Assembly (NCBI GenBank): GCA_001632435.1 | Contig: KV423934.1 | Coordinates: 207,468 to 271,467, forward strand | Length of the DNA stretch: 64,000 bases | Direction: 5' to 3' | DNA from: Calocera cornea HHB12733 | Taxonomy: Eukaryota > Basidiomycota > Dacrymycetes > Dacrymycetales > Dacrymycetaceae | Shown: piece after piece, positions 55,001 through 64,000 of the stretch | How positions within the stretch are numbered: the first letter of the stretch is position 1 | Layout: each line of letters starts with the position of its first letter | Notes under the pieces: generated by a model | Told to the model about the DNA's origin: nothing | The model's input: only the letters and a program-made list of their open reading frames with translations | Database searches by the model: none | Translations under genes and position numbers: made by a program

Positions 55001-55113
55001 GAGAGGAATGTGCCAGGACCAGCGAGGGAGGGGGCCGCGGGAAGTGGTTGTGCAAGTTCCGGCAGAGGGAGGGAGGCGTGTGCTGGGCCGCGACGCTCGA
55101 GCTCGTGCCGTAG
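52061..55113 (+). CDS. POP1: Pop1, RNase P/MRP protein subunit
   Basis: Six exons (52061-52567 with an N gap, 52633-52735, 52783-53555, 53668-53756, 53838-54953, 55017-55113) join to about 894 aa. Landmarks: RAFQSVPRHLRRRAASHDVR, DAPKPSNARKKRPLPSPG, HHAKRMHMTTLYGHRLALTP, KSFRPAHRAARAGSILHDAS, TLWIRVHP, FDLIGPRSTQVLRG, GMILGFTVYDPRLS, then the POPLD region with LHGWTLLFPKGWGMAFLPSL and LSSGTLLAGQRE. The end has GYVTSGNFSMQRGAGHGLGA and LCKFRQREGGVCWAATLELV. Stopping at 54957 is possible by frame, but the sixth exon fits the family end and is conserved in the pseudogene at 48.2 kb. Pop1 is needed for tRNA 5' processing and MRP. A Glu repeat is encoded at about 53396-53427. Confidence 0.9.
52117..52326. 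other. Assembly gap of 210 N
   Basis: All bases are N. The gap lies inside the first exon of POP1, and the frame is kept across it only if the true length is a multiple of three. The flanks are very GC-rich, a likely reason for failed assembly. Confidence 0.99.
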
Positions 55114-55479
55114 CTGCGTAGCAAGCGTGCATGATGAGCTGCCTGGCATCGTCATCCCCCACACCGACCGTCGTATGACAATATCCTGCAACATCCTCAT
55201 CATCCGACCCACAGAATCCTTCTCTGGTATTGCAGAACGGGCCGTCCCTTGAACCTCGACTGGATGTGCAGCCGGATTCCCACGGCACGTCATTGCTCAC
55301 GTAAGGGACCCTGCCGAGTCCGTGGCTGTGCCTCTCCCTTGCTGATCGATGTGCTCGACTGTCCCTGAACGGGCATTTGAATGGCAAGACCGTAAGGGCG
55401 GATGACCCGGGGATTACCCAATGCCGTGGCTGGCCTTGGCCGGTGGGAAATGGGCTTGCCAGGCCCTGACGGGAGTATA
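55114..55479. other. Intergenic, 3' flank of POP1
   Basis: About 370 bp between the POP1 stop and the MITE-like element. No further gene or motif is recognised. Confidence 0.6.
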
Positions 55480-55573
55480 GGTCAGATGAGTAGGGTGTAG
55501 GGTGTAGGAACGCGCGCGTCGGAGGCAAACAGTCTACACAATGACCAAATATAGTAATTTCCCTGGAAGGCAC

Positions 55574-55600
55574 AAGGCTATGGGCGCAGCCCATAGCCTT
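55574..55600. other. Perfect 12-bp hairpin
   Basis: AAGGCTATGGGC and its exact complement are separated by a 3-base loop (GCA). It lies inside the MITE-like element. Confidence 0.85.
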
Positions 55601-55642
55601 GCTAAATGTACACACAGATATTTATTTTATATGATATTTTCA

Positions 55643-55696
55643 TCCTAACCCTAACCCATCCCTAACCCTAACCTCAACCCATCCCCAACCCTAACC
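55643..55696. repeat. Interstitial telomere-like repeats (CCCTAA)n
   Basis: Five to six degenerate copies of CCCTAA or CCCTAAC with CCCATC variants. The telomere repeat of most filamentous fungi is TTAGGG, so these match telomeric sequence in the C-rich orientation. Confidence 0.75.
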
Positions 55697-56110
55697 TCGC
55701 TTCGCTCGCTTCTCCTAACTAGTACCCTAACACATGCATCCTAACCCAGTGGCTCACACCTCTTGTTTACTTGCGGTCCCTGAGCGAAATATTGCCATAT
55801 TTGGTAGTTCCGTGTCCAATCTGCTTCCGACGCGCGTTCCTACACCCTACACCCTACTCATCTGGTCATTCCTCCCCTGACGGCGCGCAAGGTACATAAG
55901 GACGGTGGGGCAGAGTGGGAGACGGTCAGACAAGCCAAAGCGACGCATACAGCTACAGCTACGCATAGCAACTCCACTGCGACAGACTCGCCAGACCTGG
56001 CTGCCCTACTCCGTACCGCCCTACACCGCGCCTCCGTGCCAGCCGCCCGCGCCCTCGCCCCCACCCGCCGCGCCTCCCTCGCCGCAACAATCTCCGAGAC
56101 GGCCACGCCC

Positions 56111-56973
56111 ATGCCCGTGCACATCATCCCACGCCCGTCGCAGGACCGTGGGAACGCGGACCACGGCTGGCTCAAGACGTTCCACACCTTCTCCTTCGCG
56201 GACTACTACGACCCGGAGCACTCGAGCTTCGGCAGCTTGCGCGTCATCAACGAGGACCGTGTGCTGCCTGGGGAGGGGTTCGGCACGCATGCACATAAAG
56301 AGTTTGAGATCTGGAGCTATCTCGTCAGTGGGGAACTTGAGCAGTGAGTACTTCCTCCCTCCGCACCATGAAGACACGCTGACACGCGGGCAGCCGCGAC
56401 TCCCTCGGCAACGTCGAGATCCTGAAGCGGGGCGACGTGCAGCTAACCTCCGCCGGCACAGGCGTGCGCCACTCCGAGCACACAGCGGGCAGCGTCCCCG
56501 TGCACTTCCTCCAAATCTGGGCCCGCCCCAGTACACCCCACCTCCAACCGCAGTACTACACGCGGCACTACACCGACGCGGAGAAGGCGGACAAGTGGGT
56601 CAAGGTCGTCGCGCCGATTACGGAGGAGGGGGTGAAGCCTGAGCGGGAGGCTGATGGCCCGACGCCCGTCCATGGGGGCGTGACGATGTACGCGTCGCTC
56701 CTTTCGCCGGGGAAGACACTGGAGCACCTCGTGCCCGGGAAGGAGGGCGATGGGAAGCAGCGCAAGGTGTATGTGCACGTTATCCAGACGAGCGGGTATA
56801 ACGAGGGCGCGGCGAAGGGGAATGAGGTGCGCCTCAGCGGCGGGGGGAATGATGTGCTACTGAAGGAGGGGGATGGGGCGTATGTGCTTGCGACTGGTGG
56901 GGAGACGCTGGGGCTGGAGAATGTCGGGCAGGGGAAGGCAGAGCTGGTGCTATTTGATGTTGATGCTGAGTAG
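56111..56973 (+). CDS. Pirin family protein
   Basis: Two exons (56111-56343, 56394-56973) join to 270 aa. The start chosen gives MPVHIIPRPSQDRGNADHGW. The N-terminal cupin has GWLKTFHTFSFADYYDPEH, FGSLRVINEDRVLPGEGFGT, then THAHKEFEIWSYLVSGELEH and GTGVRHSEH, which carry the metal-binding His and Glu set. The second cupin follows (VHGGVTMYASLLSPGKTLEH; GDGAYVLATGGETL). Pirins are Fe-binding bicupins, reported as nuclear co-regulators or quercetinases. No localisation signal is evident. An upstream in-frame GTG extension exists but lacks an ATG. Confidence 0.92.
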
Positions 56974-58094
56974 GCGAGCAGGGTGCGTGTACGACCGACT
57001 GTATTGGAGGCGCAGTCGCACCCCTTAGGATCTTCATTCCTCTTGGGGAGTATGAATGAAAACGAACTGTATAACAACCATTCCCGCTCAGTTCCGTGTA
57101 GTCGTATGGAGGAGTCCACAGCGACAGCCCAGTACGGCGCGTGGAAGACAAGTTACGAGTTTCGTGGCCCTTAGCAGCGTTGTGATGCACACCGAGTCAT
57201 CCATGTGTCGCGAGACACAAGAGGCACATCACAGCCGCTGCTCAGAGACCCGAAAATCAGAGATGGGCCGCGCAGGTACTCAGAGTCAGAACAAGGAGCA
57301 GGTAACAGGACGGGAGGACTGATCCAGATGCAGGTCGACCTCAGTTGGCAGCCCTGTTCTGGTGAGCAAGTACACGGCGACATGAAGGGTTCTTGACACC
57401 GCACTCGGCAGCGCCACGGAACTCCGAAGAGGTCAAGGTTCTACGTTGCAGTGTACAAGAACTCCAGTCGGGCACAGTACAGGATATGATGTGCCGACAA
57501 TGGTATGCGGCATGAGGCTGCCGCACACTCACGCATCCGCACGAAGTCGCTCCCCGGATGGGATCTGCTTTGTGCAGGTGTGCTGGTGGACGACTCCCAT
57601 GCCAAGGACAATTATCAGGGACACGAGATGAGGAGACGGGAGAGAGGATGTTAGCTCTCAACGGCCTGAGAGCAACGAGGTAGACGGATCATTGATGCAT
57701 GTATGGAGCGACACATGTCCGTCCGAACAACGGCGCTGACATGGAGCGAGAAAGCTTGCAGCAGAGAGGCGGAAACATGGCAATCGCCTCCGGTAGACTA
57801 CAGGCAGGCGACCACGACGGTTCAGAGAGACTCGCCGTACACAGCAGAGAGAGGAATGTGCGATGGCACACATGCGCAGGGAGTCGTTTCAACGCATTCG
57901 ACGAACACCTAGCGACCCTCTGTTGAACACACTACCGGAACACCAACCGCGCTCTGGGCGAATGGTGGCGAGAGCCGTCATGTGGCAGAGGGAGACAGGG
58001 CGTTGTCCTACCCGCCAGAGGCGGGGTACAGGGGAGGAGGGGGGACGACGGATGAAGAGGGCCATAGGGGGGGAGCCAGTCGAGCAGTGAGGGT
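56974..58094. other. Intergenic, no supported gene
   Basis: About 1.1 kb 3' of pirin. A short similarity (GTATGAAT, then AACGAA and ATAACAA) is shared between about 57050-57080 and 58785-58820, perhaps an old duplicated remnant. No coding model holds. Confidence 0.4.
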
Positions 58095-58983
58095 TTATAT
58101 CTGTTTGACGGCCCCATACTTTGCACACTCCTCTCCGAAGAAGGGCTCGTCCATCGGCAAGCGACTTGTCTGAAAGCACATCGTACGATCCAGCAAGTTG
58201 TTGTAGATCGACGGGAACATGACGCTCCCACTGAAGGTGCCCGTCAGCACAAGAAGCCAGGAAGAGGATCGCCCAAACTAAAGCCTCCGACGGGTCGACG
58301 GTGGAAGAAGCAGCAGGAAGTGTCTCACCCCCGTATTCAGGCCCACCGAGACTACCATCTCGTCCACCAAAACAGGCAGCCGTGTTAGGTAGCATTCTTC
58401 TGATCGGTCGAGGCTGCGACGGAGGAACGCAATGATCGGCGGGAGTCGCCAGTCGTCCGATTGGTTTCGGTTCATGATCTGCTCGGTGGGGCGCGACGTC
58501 ATTGTGCGAACACAGGAGTGCATGCGGGGTCGTCAGGGAGATAAGAGAGTCTCTCCGTTTTTGGGAGATCAGCTCCCCTTCCCCCTCCGGTTCTGGTCAC
58601 CGAAGCACTTCAGATCTCTGGCCACAGCGCTCTGCGCGGAGTTCCACTCGAAAACCGACAGGGCGGTTAAGACTGCAAGTGGTGGTTTGTTCAATTGTTC
58701 CATGTTGCTGCCGAGTAGGCAACCAGGGCTGGTGCGACGGTCTGTTGGATGCGCGTCCGCTCCTCTCTACTAGATACATCCCGGTTTGGAAGTATGAATC
58801 GAAACGAAGTGAATAACAATGATTGAATGGCTTGAACTCACCCGTGTTAGCATGCTCTGCGTAACGGCCCAGCGGCATGAGGGAGTGAGCTGCCAGACTG
58901 CGACACATAAGCGCACACCCGTCGCCCTCCGCAGCGTACCGAAAGATGCACGGTGGATGTGTCAAAAAACACAAGCAGCACAA
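58095..58983 (-). CDS. Possible multi-exon gene of unknown function
   Basis: On the minus strand a frame from 58523 reads DDWRLPPIIAFLRRSLDRSE, then CYLTRLPVLVDEMVVSVGLN. It reaches a GTGAGA donor near 58335, and after an acceptor CCTTCAG near 58244 it continues GGSVMFPSIYNNLLDRTMCF, RLPMDEPFFGEECAKYGAVK to a stop at 58095-58097. Upstream patches (MEQLNKPPLAVLTALSVFEW; CALMCRSLAAHSLMPLGRYA) may be earlier exons. The chain is not fully closed. I recognise no family. It may be a decayed copy. Confidence 0.35.
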
Positions 58984-59086
58984 TGGAACCGCTGCTGGAA
59001 TAGCACGAGACGCAAAGAGCGGGAATAAGGAGACGCAGGGGCAGTCTAGACGGGGCTGGTCAAGCAGCGGCTCGTCCTCATTGGAC

Positions 59087-59275
59087 AGAGTTATCTTCTA
59101 GGATACGCTCGTATTTGGCTCCGTAGTCCAGAATGCGCGCCGGCATGAAGAAATCCAGAATACGATCCGGATCCATTTATTGGCATCGGGCATGAGTAAG
59201 AGCTCTTGCCATCCATGGGCGCTTTCCCCAGATTGCAGCGAGAGTACGAGATCACGTGCCTCACTCAGGGACGGT
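59087..59275 (-). pseudogene. Fragment of an unrecognised gene
   Basis: The minus strand shows coding-like patches EARDLVLSLQSGESAHGWQE and MDPDRILDFFMPARILDYGA, KYERILEDNSVQ, ending in TGA at 59087-59089. No upstream exons are found before the transposon that begins near 59460. It may be the 3' end of a gene cut by that insertion. Confidence 0.3.
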
Positions 59276-59983
59276 AAATACTCGCGCTTTGGGGGACACG
59301 CGACTAGTCAAACCGCTCGCGTCAGCAACAACAATGTAAACCCAGTAAATTAACAGTGTAGAGATGCGCAACCACGAGCTGATTTATGAACTGAGAATCT
59401 GAACGAAATTTAATAGTGTCGTATTGACTGAAAAGCGACCAAAATGACGGCCCCTGTAGGTGATGGACCCCGTGTCCATGTCCTTCATCTACAGTCGCGC
59501 AGCGATATGTTCAGGGTTGGGCAGGCCCTATCAGACCCGTCAGGGCTGTCAGGCCTGGCCATCTGAAAAGTCCCTGAGAAGGCCGAGTAACCACCTGCGC
59601 CGGGTTGGCAATGCCTGTCATTTGCTCCCGGGCCAATGTCATCATGCCGCATGATGGGCTGTGCTCGGCAGGGTGTCAGGCACTGATTGCTTTGCGTCAT
59701 AATATTGCACCTGACACAGCTTGGTCAGGGTTGCCAGGGCGGATAAGCGCAAGCCTGTGTGAAGTACTCTGGCAAGTACTGATTGGATGCTCATCCATCT
59801 TGTCAATCACTGGTCGTGTCTCTGTCAGGTCATGCAGACACGTCCAGACATGTGTCAGGTGACTTGACATAACACTCCGAACGTCAGGTGCTGCATCTAC
59901 ACCACCTGCCAATCCCGCGGTCACTTAGTGTCAGGTTCCATGGGACTCCGATCACGGGGTGACAATCATATATTGATTAGAAA

Positions 59984-61561
59984 CTACCACACATCCTTCC
60001 TCCTCCCCGCTATCTGGTTCTCCTTGCACAGCTGACGGAGCAGCTTCAAAGCCGTTCCACTACTCATGCTCTTGTGCTCCCGTCTTGCTTTGGTTTCATC
60101 CGGGAAAAGTCGCCTGGGTAGATAATAAATAAGCATGTCATGTGTCAGGTGCATCACTGACCGGTTCCATACGGCCAACACATGAGGCAAGAAGGGTGCA
60201 AAGGTGTCACTTCTAAGCACATCGACAACGGTGTTGTAGAAGAGAAGATAAGAGAAGTTCCCTTGGCCCCCAGAATGGAATTGTTCATCCGAAGAAAGCG
60301 CGAGGCGAGCCTGCCCAAAATCAGGACATGTTTCGCCGTGTGAAGCACACTTAACACACCTGCATGGCTACATAGGCAATTGCCTCGACGGTGATTTCAG
60401 TCATCTTGTGGCGTCCAGCCTTGCCCTGTCTGGCACTTCTTAACCCTTTCGGTCCTGTTGAAACCAAAAATGTAGCCACAGATGGTGAAATGAAGATGCC
60501 AATGCCCATCTGGTCTTGTGTCAGGTACTGGCATTATTCTCACATACCAATGAATCACGTACTCTCAAAAGAAATTCGTTCTCCATCAGTCCTTCCGTAA
60601 GTTTGTTCATGTTGCACTCTCTGTTCTTGTACAAGAAGAGTGGGAAATTTTCTTCGTTCGTCACGATTTCTTCCTCGACGTTTGTCTCTTCGTTAAGCTT
60701 CATGATCGGCAGGCCATCCTGAAGCTTAGCTCGACACCTTGAAGACCGATCGGTGTCAGCGGGTGATTCAGCTGAGGGTAGTCTGCTCACCCAAACTCGG
60801 GATCCTCCCACTCCTTGGCCAGGTCCACTGGACACAGATAGCGCCCTGTCATGTGGTGGTTGTACCCGCGTTCTGCCTTCCGCTTGCGATGCAGACCTTC
60901 CGTCATGCCAGAGCCCTCGACAGCTCCCAAGATGTCAATGCATATCTCCTTGCATGTTGCGGTGTCGTCGGTCCGCCCGACGCAGCGGCCCACCTCGATC
61001 TGGGGCATCATCAATGCAAGTGTCAAGTGCAACCATGGCCAGGGGCGTACCCGATTGGCAACATCAGCCAGTACTCCAGGAGTACGACTTGCAATGTGAT
61101 CCTCTATTTCCGGGATCACTGTGGCAATATTCCGGTACAATTGGACACTCTCCCGAATCCTAGCCATACAGCATCAGAGACGGCCACTTGACACAAGGCT
61201 GGAAACGGACTCCTCGTCCTCAATGTCATTGAGGTCATCCACCTCCAAGAACTCCCTTCCATCTCTGAGAGCCTGCTCGATGTTCCCAAAGAGAGAAAAG
61301 GCTCGCCCAATGTGCTTGCCGGCATTGCGGAAGGGGCAGAATTCGGTCCTACCCCAAATTGTGTCAAGTCGTTCTGAAAGGGTTAAAGGACACCTACCTT
61401 GGTCGCTTGGAAGCATCTAGCAAGTCGGCTTGTTGGAGCTTCCTCTTGGCAGCCTGACGTGCGAAGGCTGCCGTGGGAGACGATGGCGGAAGGGGAGACG
61501 ACAAGTCTCCTGGGGAGGAGGAGACCAGTGTGGAGCTAGGAGGGACGGGGGTAGATGACAT
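59984..61561 (-). CDS. DUF6698-like transposon-associated protein
   Basis: Minus-strand start at 61561 (MSSTPVPPSS). Exon 1 ends at 61398, a 49-bp intron follows, and the next exon reads RTEFCPFRNAGKHIGRAFSL then FGNIEQALRDGREFLEVDDL. Later exons give ESVQLYRNIATVIPEIEDHI, RKRKAERGYNHHMTGRYLCP, ENFPLFLYKNRECNMNKLTE, KMTEITVEAIAYVAMQARLA, FSYLLFYNTVVDVLRSDTFA and a basic end before TAG at 59984. RGYNH..TG..LCPV, FP.FLY and E.IAYV..Q.R.ALSS fit fungal DUF6698 proteins as I remember them. These are often found near transposons. The exact exon borders in the middle are not all resolved. Function unknown; a transposition accessory role is inference. Confidence 0.65.
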
Positions 61562-62072
61562 GACACTGGCGATGGAAGGGCCAGGCCGGTCCCCCCTCCT
61601 GCGTCCATTTCATACCTGACACACACTCCAGCGCAATCAGTGTAAACAAATCATCGCTTATCACTGATTGCGATCACGTGTGTTAGGTCAGGGGGGGCAT
61701 GACACAACCGCACCTAACGTTAGGTCAGGGGTGACCTGACGCAACGGCACCTAACGTTAGGTCAGGGGTGACCTGACGCAACGGCACCTAACGTTAGGTC
61801 AGGGGTGACCTGACACTACGGCACCTAAAACAACGGAACCTTCTCGCATCATCCGTGGAATTCCTCACTCATGCATGGGAATTCTAATTAGTCATGGGAG
61901 AGGAAGCCATGAGTACACTGTACCAGAGTCCCCCCCACACATGACACACCGAGACTCGACCTGACGAGGGCGCACCTGACGCGTCGCGGTCCTTCCCAAA
62001 TCTTGCCCCTCCAAATACGATTCCATTATCCACTTGTTGGTTCTTCATCATCCAACATACCTTGATACTCTC
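61562..62072. promoter_or_regulatory. Divergent promoter region of the Plavaka element
   Basis: 511 bp separate the two divergent start codons. The region contains the 37-bp palindromic array (61710-61820), further CCTGAC/GTCAGG motifs and an inverted pair around CATGGGAATTC/GAATTC... near 61855-61910. It probably serves both genes and transposase binding. Confidence 0.5.
61710..61820. repeat. Three tandem 37-bp palindromic repeats
   Basis: Three units (61710-61746, 61747-61783, 61784-61820) are almost identical; a partial, diverged unit precedes (61677-61709) and a truncated one follows (from 61821). Each unit holds the perfect palindrome CCTAACGTTAGG and the inverted pair AGGTCA-GGGG-TGACCT. 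Confidence 0.95.
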
Positions 62073-64000
62073 ATGATATGGTCATGTGCTTGTGGGGCAT
62101 CCTTTGCCAACCGCGGCAAGCGCAGCTTACATCAGAGAGCGTGTCCAGTTCACGCTCTCACACGGGAGCACGAGGCGGATGACGGTGACCTTTTCGCTCG
62201 CAAACTCATGGAGAAAAGAGCCCGTGACCGAGCGAGGTTGCAATCCAACCCCAAGCGACAGCTTTCACTGGCAGGGGAGACTGAAGGGGAGACGTGGGAA
62301 GGAGACGTGAGTCTGTTAACTATGGTAATCCGGCGCGGCTGACCGGTCATGTTGGGTTGCAGTCAAGTGTTAGGTGGGACACTTCGAATACTCCCCAAGA
62401 GAATATGCAAGACGAATCCAGCCGAGACTCCGACCATGCCTTCCATGATGTAATGCCTCAAGGTCTCCACTGGCATTATGTTCCAATCAGCGCCCTGCCC
62501 ACTCCCCTATTGGATCAACCTGTGTCAAGTGACATTCCGCGAGCCACTCGTGCCAATCGGAACCGCCTCCCCGCACGATTCCAAGACTATCTTCCCGAGA
62601 GCTCCGCCAGGAGTGTCTCCACCGCCCTCTTGCCCACGATCGACGCCGATCCCCCTGCACTGCAGCCTCCGCCGCACCTGACAGACGCTCTTAACAGCCC
62701 GAGTCCGTCCCGGATGCCAGACACGGAGACGTCTTCGGGGTGCGCTGAATGGCAGAGCCAGCCCAATCGATTCGGTCTCTATCGCAAGTACCTCCAAAGG
62801 CCGCTCTGCATTCCAGACCTCGATGCAGAGTTGGAAAGCTTGCTGAGCGGCGAGGCGGAAACTGTGCACTCCCCCCTTACACTCAATGTCAGTATCCCCG
62901 ATGACCAGGATACGGCTTCCAATCAGCCCACATACGTCCTCCGGCGCCTTCCCGCCCCCAAGATGCTTCTTCAACAACTTGACGCTCAGCGCCAGATTCC
63001 ACCTGACGCATACTCCCCCTGGCCCAATCGAGAGGCATTCTTGCTTGCTCAGCACTGGATGAATGGTCAAGTCAAGTCTTTGGCCGATTTGGAGCGCCTT
63101 TCTGCGCTCTTTCGGATGCCGGGGTTCGATGCCAATAAACTTCGCCATGTCAACTGGCGTGCCAGTTTTCGGAAACTCGATGAGGCCGTCCCTTCCTATG
63201 GACCGTTCCAATATGGCCCGGAGTGGAAGACCAGGGTATTGAGGTTGAAGGTGCCTTTGGGCAAGGGGAATGGGAATTGGGATTACCTGGTACCAGGCTT
63301 CCATTTCCGTGACCTGACACAGTTGGCCAGGGACGTGGTGGAAAATGACCCGCGCTCCACGGCCTTCCATTGGGAGCCCTTCGGGCTTTGGAAGCATGCC
63401 GAAACTTCCCAGCAACCGGATCAACGTGTGTTCTCTGAAGGATTCACTGGAGATTACATGTTGGAGGAGTTCCGCAGCATTTTGTCGTTGCCGCCCAACA
63501 ACTGCGATCTGCCCCGGGCGATTCTTGGTTTCTGCTTCTGGTCTGATGCCACTCAAGCTACGCAGTTTGGGCATTCGTATCTCTGGCCAGGATATGCTAT
63601 GTTCGTTAATCAGTCAGTGAGGGAGAGGTGTAGCCCTACGTCAGGTGCATGCCACCACTTTGCTCACTTCCCCACGGTACGCTCCCACGGTTCATGACCC
63701 TCCCATCCTCACCTAACACTTGGATGTAGATTCCCAACTCTTTCCACAAAGAGTACTTTGCACGCACGGGCCGCGCACCCAGCTCTAGACTGCTCTCACA
63801 CCTCAAGAGTATCACGATGCATGCCGCCTGGGACACCCTACTCAACTCAGACTTCATGGAGGGCTACAAGAATGGATTTCCCATGAGATGTGGAGATGGG
63901 TTTGAGCGCCGCGTGTTCTTCCGCGTTTTCGCCTATTGTGCAGACTACCCTGAGAAGTGTGTCAAGTGACCAAGTGACCAGTCAGAAGTCAAAAGACTGA
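62073..64000 (+). CDS. Plavaka transposase (partial, continues off the right edge)
   Basis: Exons 62073-62306, 62363-63676 and from 63730 on, all joined at phase 0. The N terminus has a C2H2-like finger (CACGASFANRGKRSLHQRAC). After a variable Pro/Ser-rich region come the Plavaka landmarks: WPNREAFLLAQHWMNGQ, SLADLERLSALF, YGPEWKTRVLRLKV, FHFRDLTQLARDVVENDP, STAFHWEPFGLWK, RVFSEGFTGDYMLEEF, then the core motif FCFWSDATQATQFGHSYLWP and GYAMFVNQS. The last contains the probable first catalytic Asp. Later sequence (FHKEYFARTGRAPSSRLLSH; GDGFERRVFFRVFAYCADYP) also fits. No stop or frameshift is seen in the visible part, so this copy could be recent and active. Confidence 0.8.

Larger units (their letters stand above)
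55484..55863. mobile_element. MITE-like element with telomere-like terminal repeats
   Basis: A 380-bp segment is bounded by terminal inverted repeats: both ends read inward AGATGAGTAGGGTGTAGGG, perfect for 33 bp, and similar for about 10 more after a 2-bp indel. It is flanked by a direct GGTC (55480-55483 and 55864-55867), a likely 4-bp target-site duplication. No coding capacity. Inside lie a perfect 12-bp hairpin and degenerate CCCTAA repeats. It sits between POP1 and pirin and needs a transposase from elsewhere. Confidence 0.75.
59460..64000. mobile_element. Plavaka-type (CACTA-like) DNA transposon, right end beyond window
   Basis: From about 59460 the sequence is rich in GTCAGG/CCTGAC motifs, especially 59540-59940 and 61600-62000. 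It holds two divergent genes, a DUF6698-like protein (minus) and a Plavaka transposase (plus), with a palindromic tandem array between. The left boundary is estimated from the first motifs and the end of an unrelated fragment. No terminal inverted repeat could be confirmed because the other end lies outside the window. Confidence 0.7.

Noticed and set aside
55643..55696. A true chromosome end or recent telomere fusion
   Set aside because: The CCCTAA copies are few and degenerate, lie inside an element with inverted repeats, and genes continue on both sides.

Overview
The window is nuclear DNA of a filamentous basidiomycete, most likely an Agaricomycete. The evidence is dense short introns (about 45-75 bp, GT...AG, often with a GTRNGT donor), the DUF6535 family, a Plavaka-type transposase beside a DUF6698-like gene, a degenerate Ty3 element, and housekeeping orthologues with basidiomycete gene structure. 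One assembly gap (210 N) lies inside a gene. All gene models were spliced by eye from frame and splice-site continuity. Family names come from recognised motifs, not from a search.

Layout. Positions 1-9,830 hold a DUF6535 gene (minus strand) broken in two by nested elements: a pogo/Tigger-type remnant, a GGAAT-rich stretch and a dead Ty3 retrotransposon. Positions 12.6-19.1 kb hold a GPI-type chitin deacetylase, a small putative mitochondrial membrane protein, borealin (chromosomal passenger complex) and an F-box protein. Positions 20.9-34.8 kb form a DUF6535 cluster of three full-length genes around an SNF5/Sfh1 chromatin-remodelling gene. This cluster also holds a broken SNF5 copy and a decayed DUF6535 tail, which point to segmental duplication. 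Positions 35.2-37.5 kb hold an amino-acid permease. Positions 38.7-42.1 kb hold a head-to-head pair of ribosome-biogenesis genes (Fcf2 and Utp3/Sas10). Positions 42.7-47.6 kb hold Enhancer of polycomb (Epl1) and an uncharacterised gene.

Positions 48.2-55.1 kb hold intact POP1 (RNase P/MRP) and an inverted, broken copy of its 3' half, on either side of an F-box/leucine-rich gene. A 380-bp MITE-like element with telomere-like repeats follows, then pirin. From about 59.5 kb to the right edge lies a large Plavaka (CACTA-like) DNA transposon. It carries a DUF6698-like gene and a zinc-finger transposase transcribed divergently, separated by a palindromic 37-bp tandem array, with a GTCAGG motif scattered over the element.

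The most noteworthy themes are: (1) DUF6535 genes that differ by whole symmetric phase-0 exon modules (none, one or two); (2) repeated local duplications that left partial copies of essential genes (SNF5, POP1); (3) the two-gene Plavaka element with repeat architecture suggestive of transposase-binding sites.
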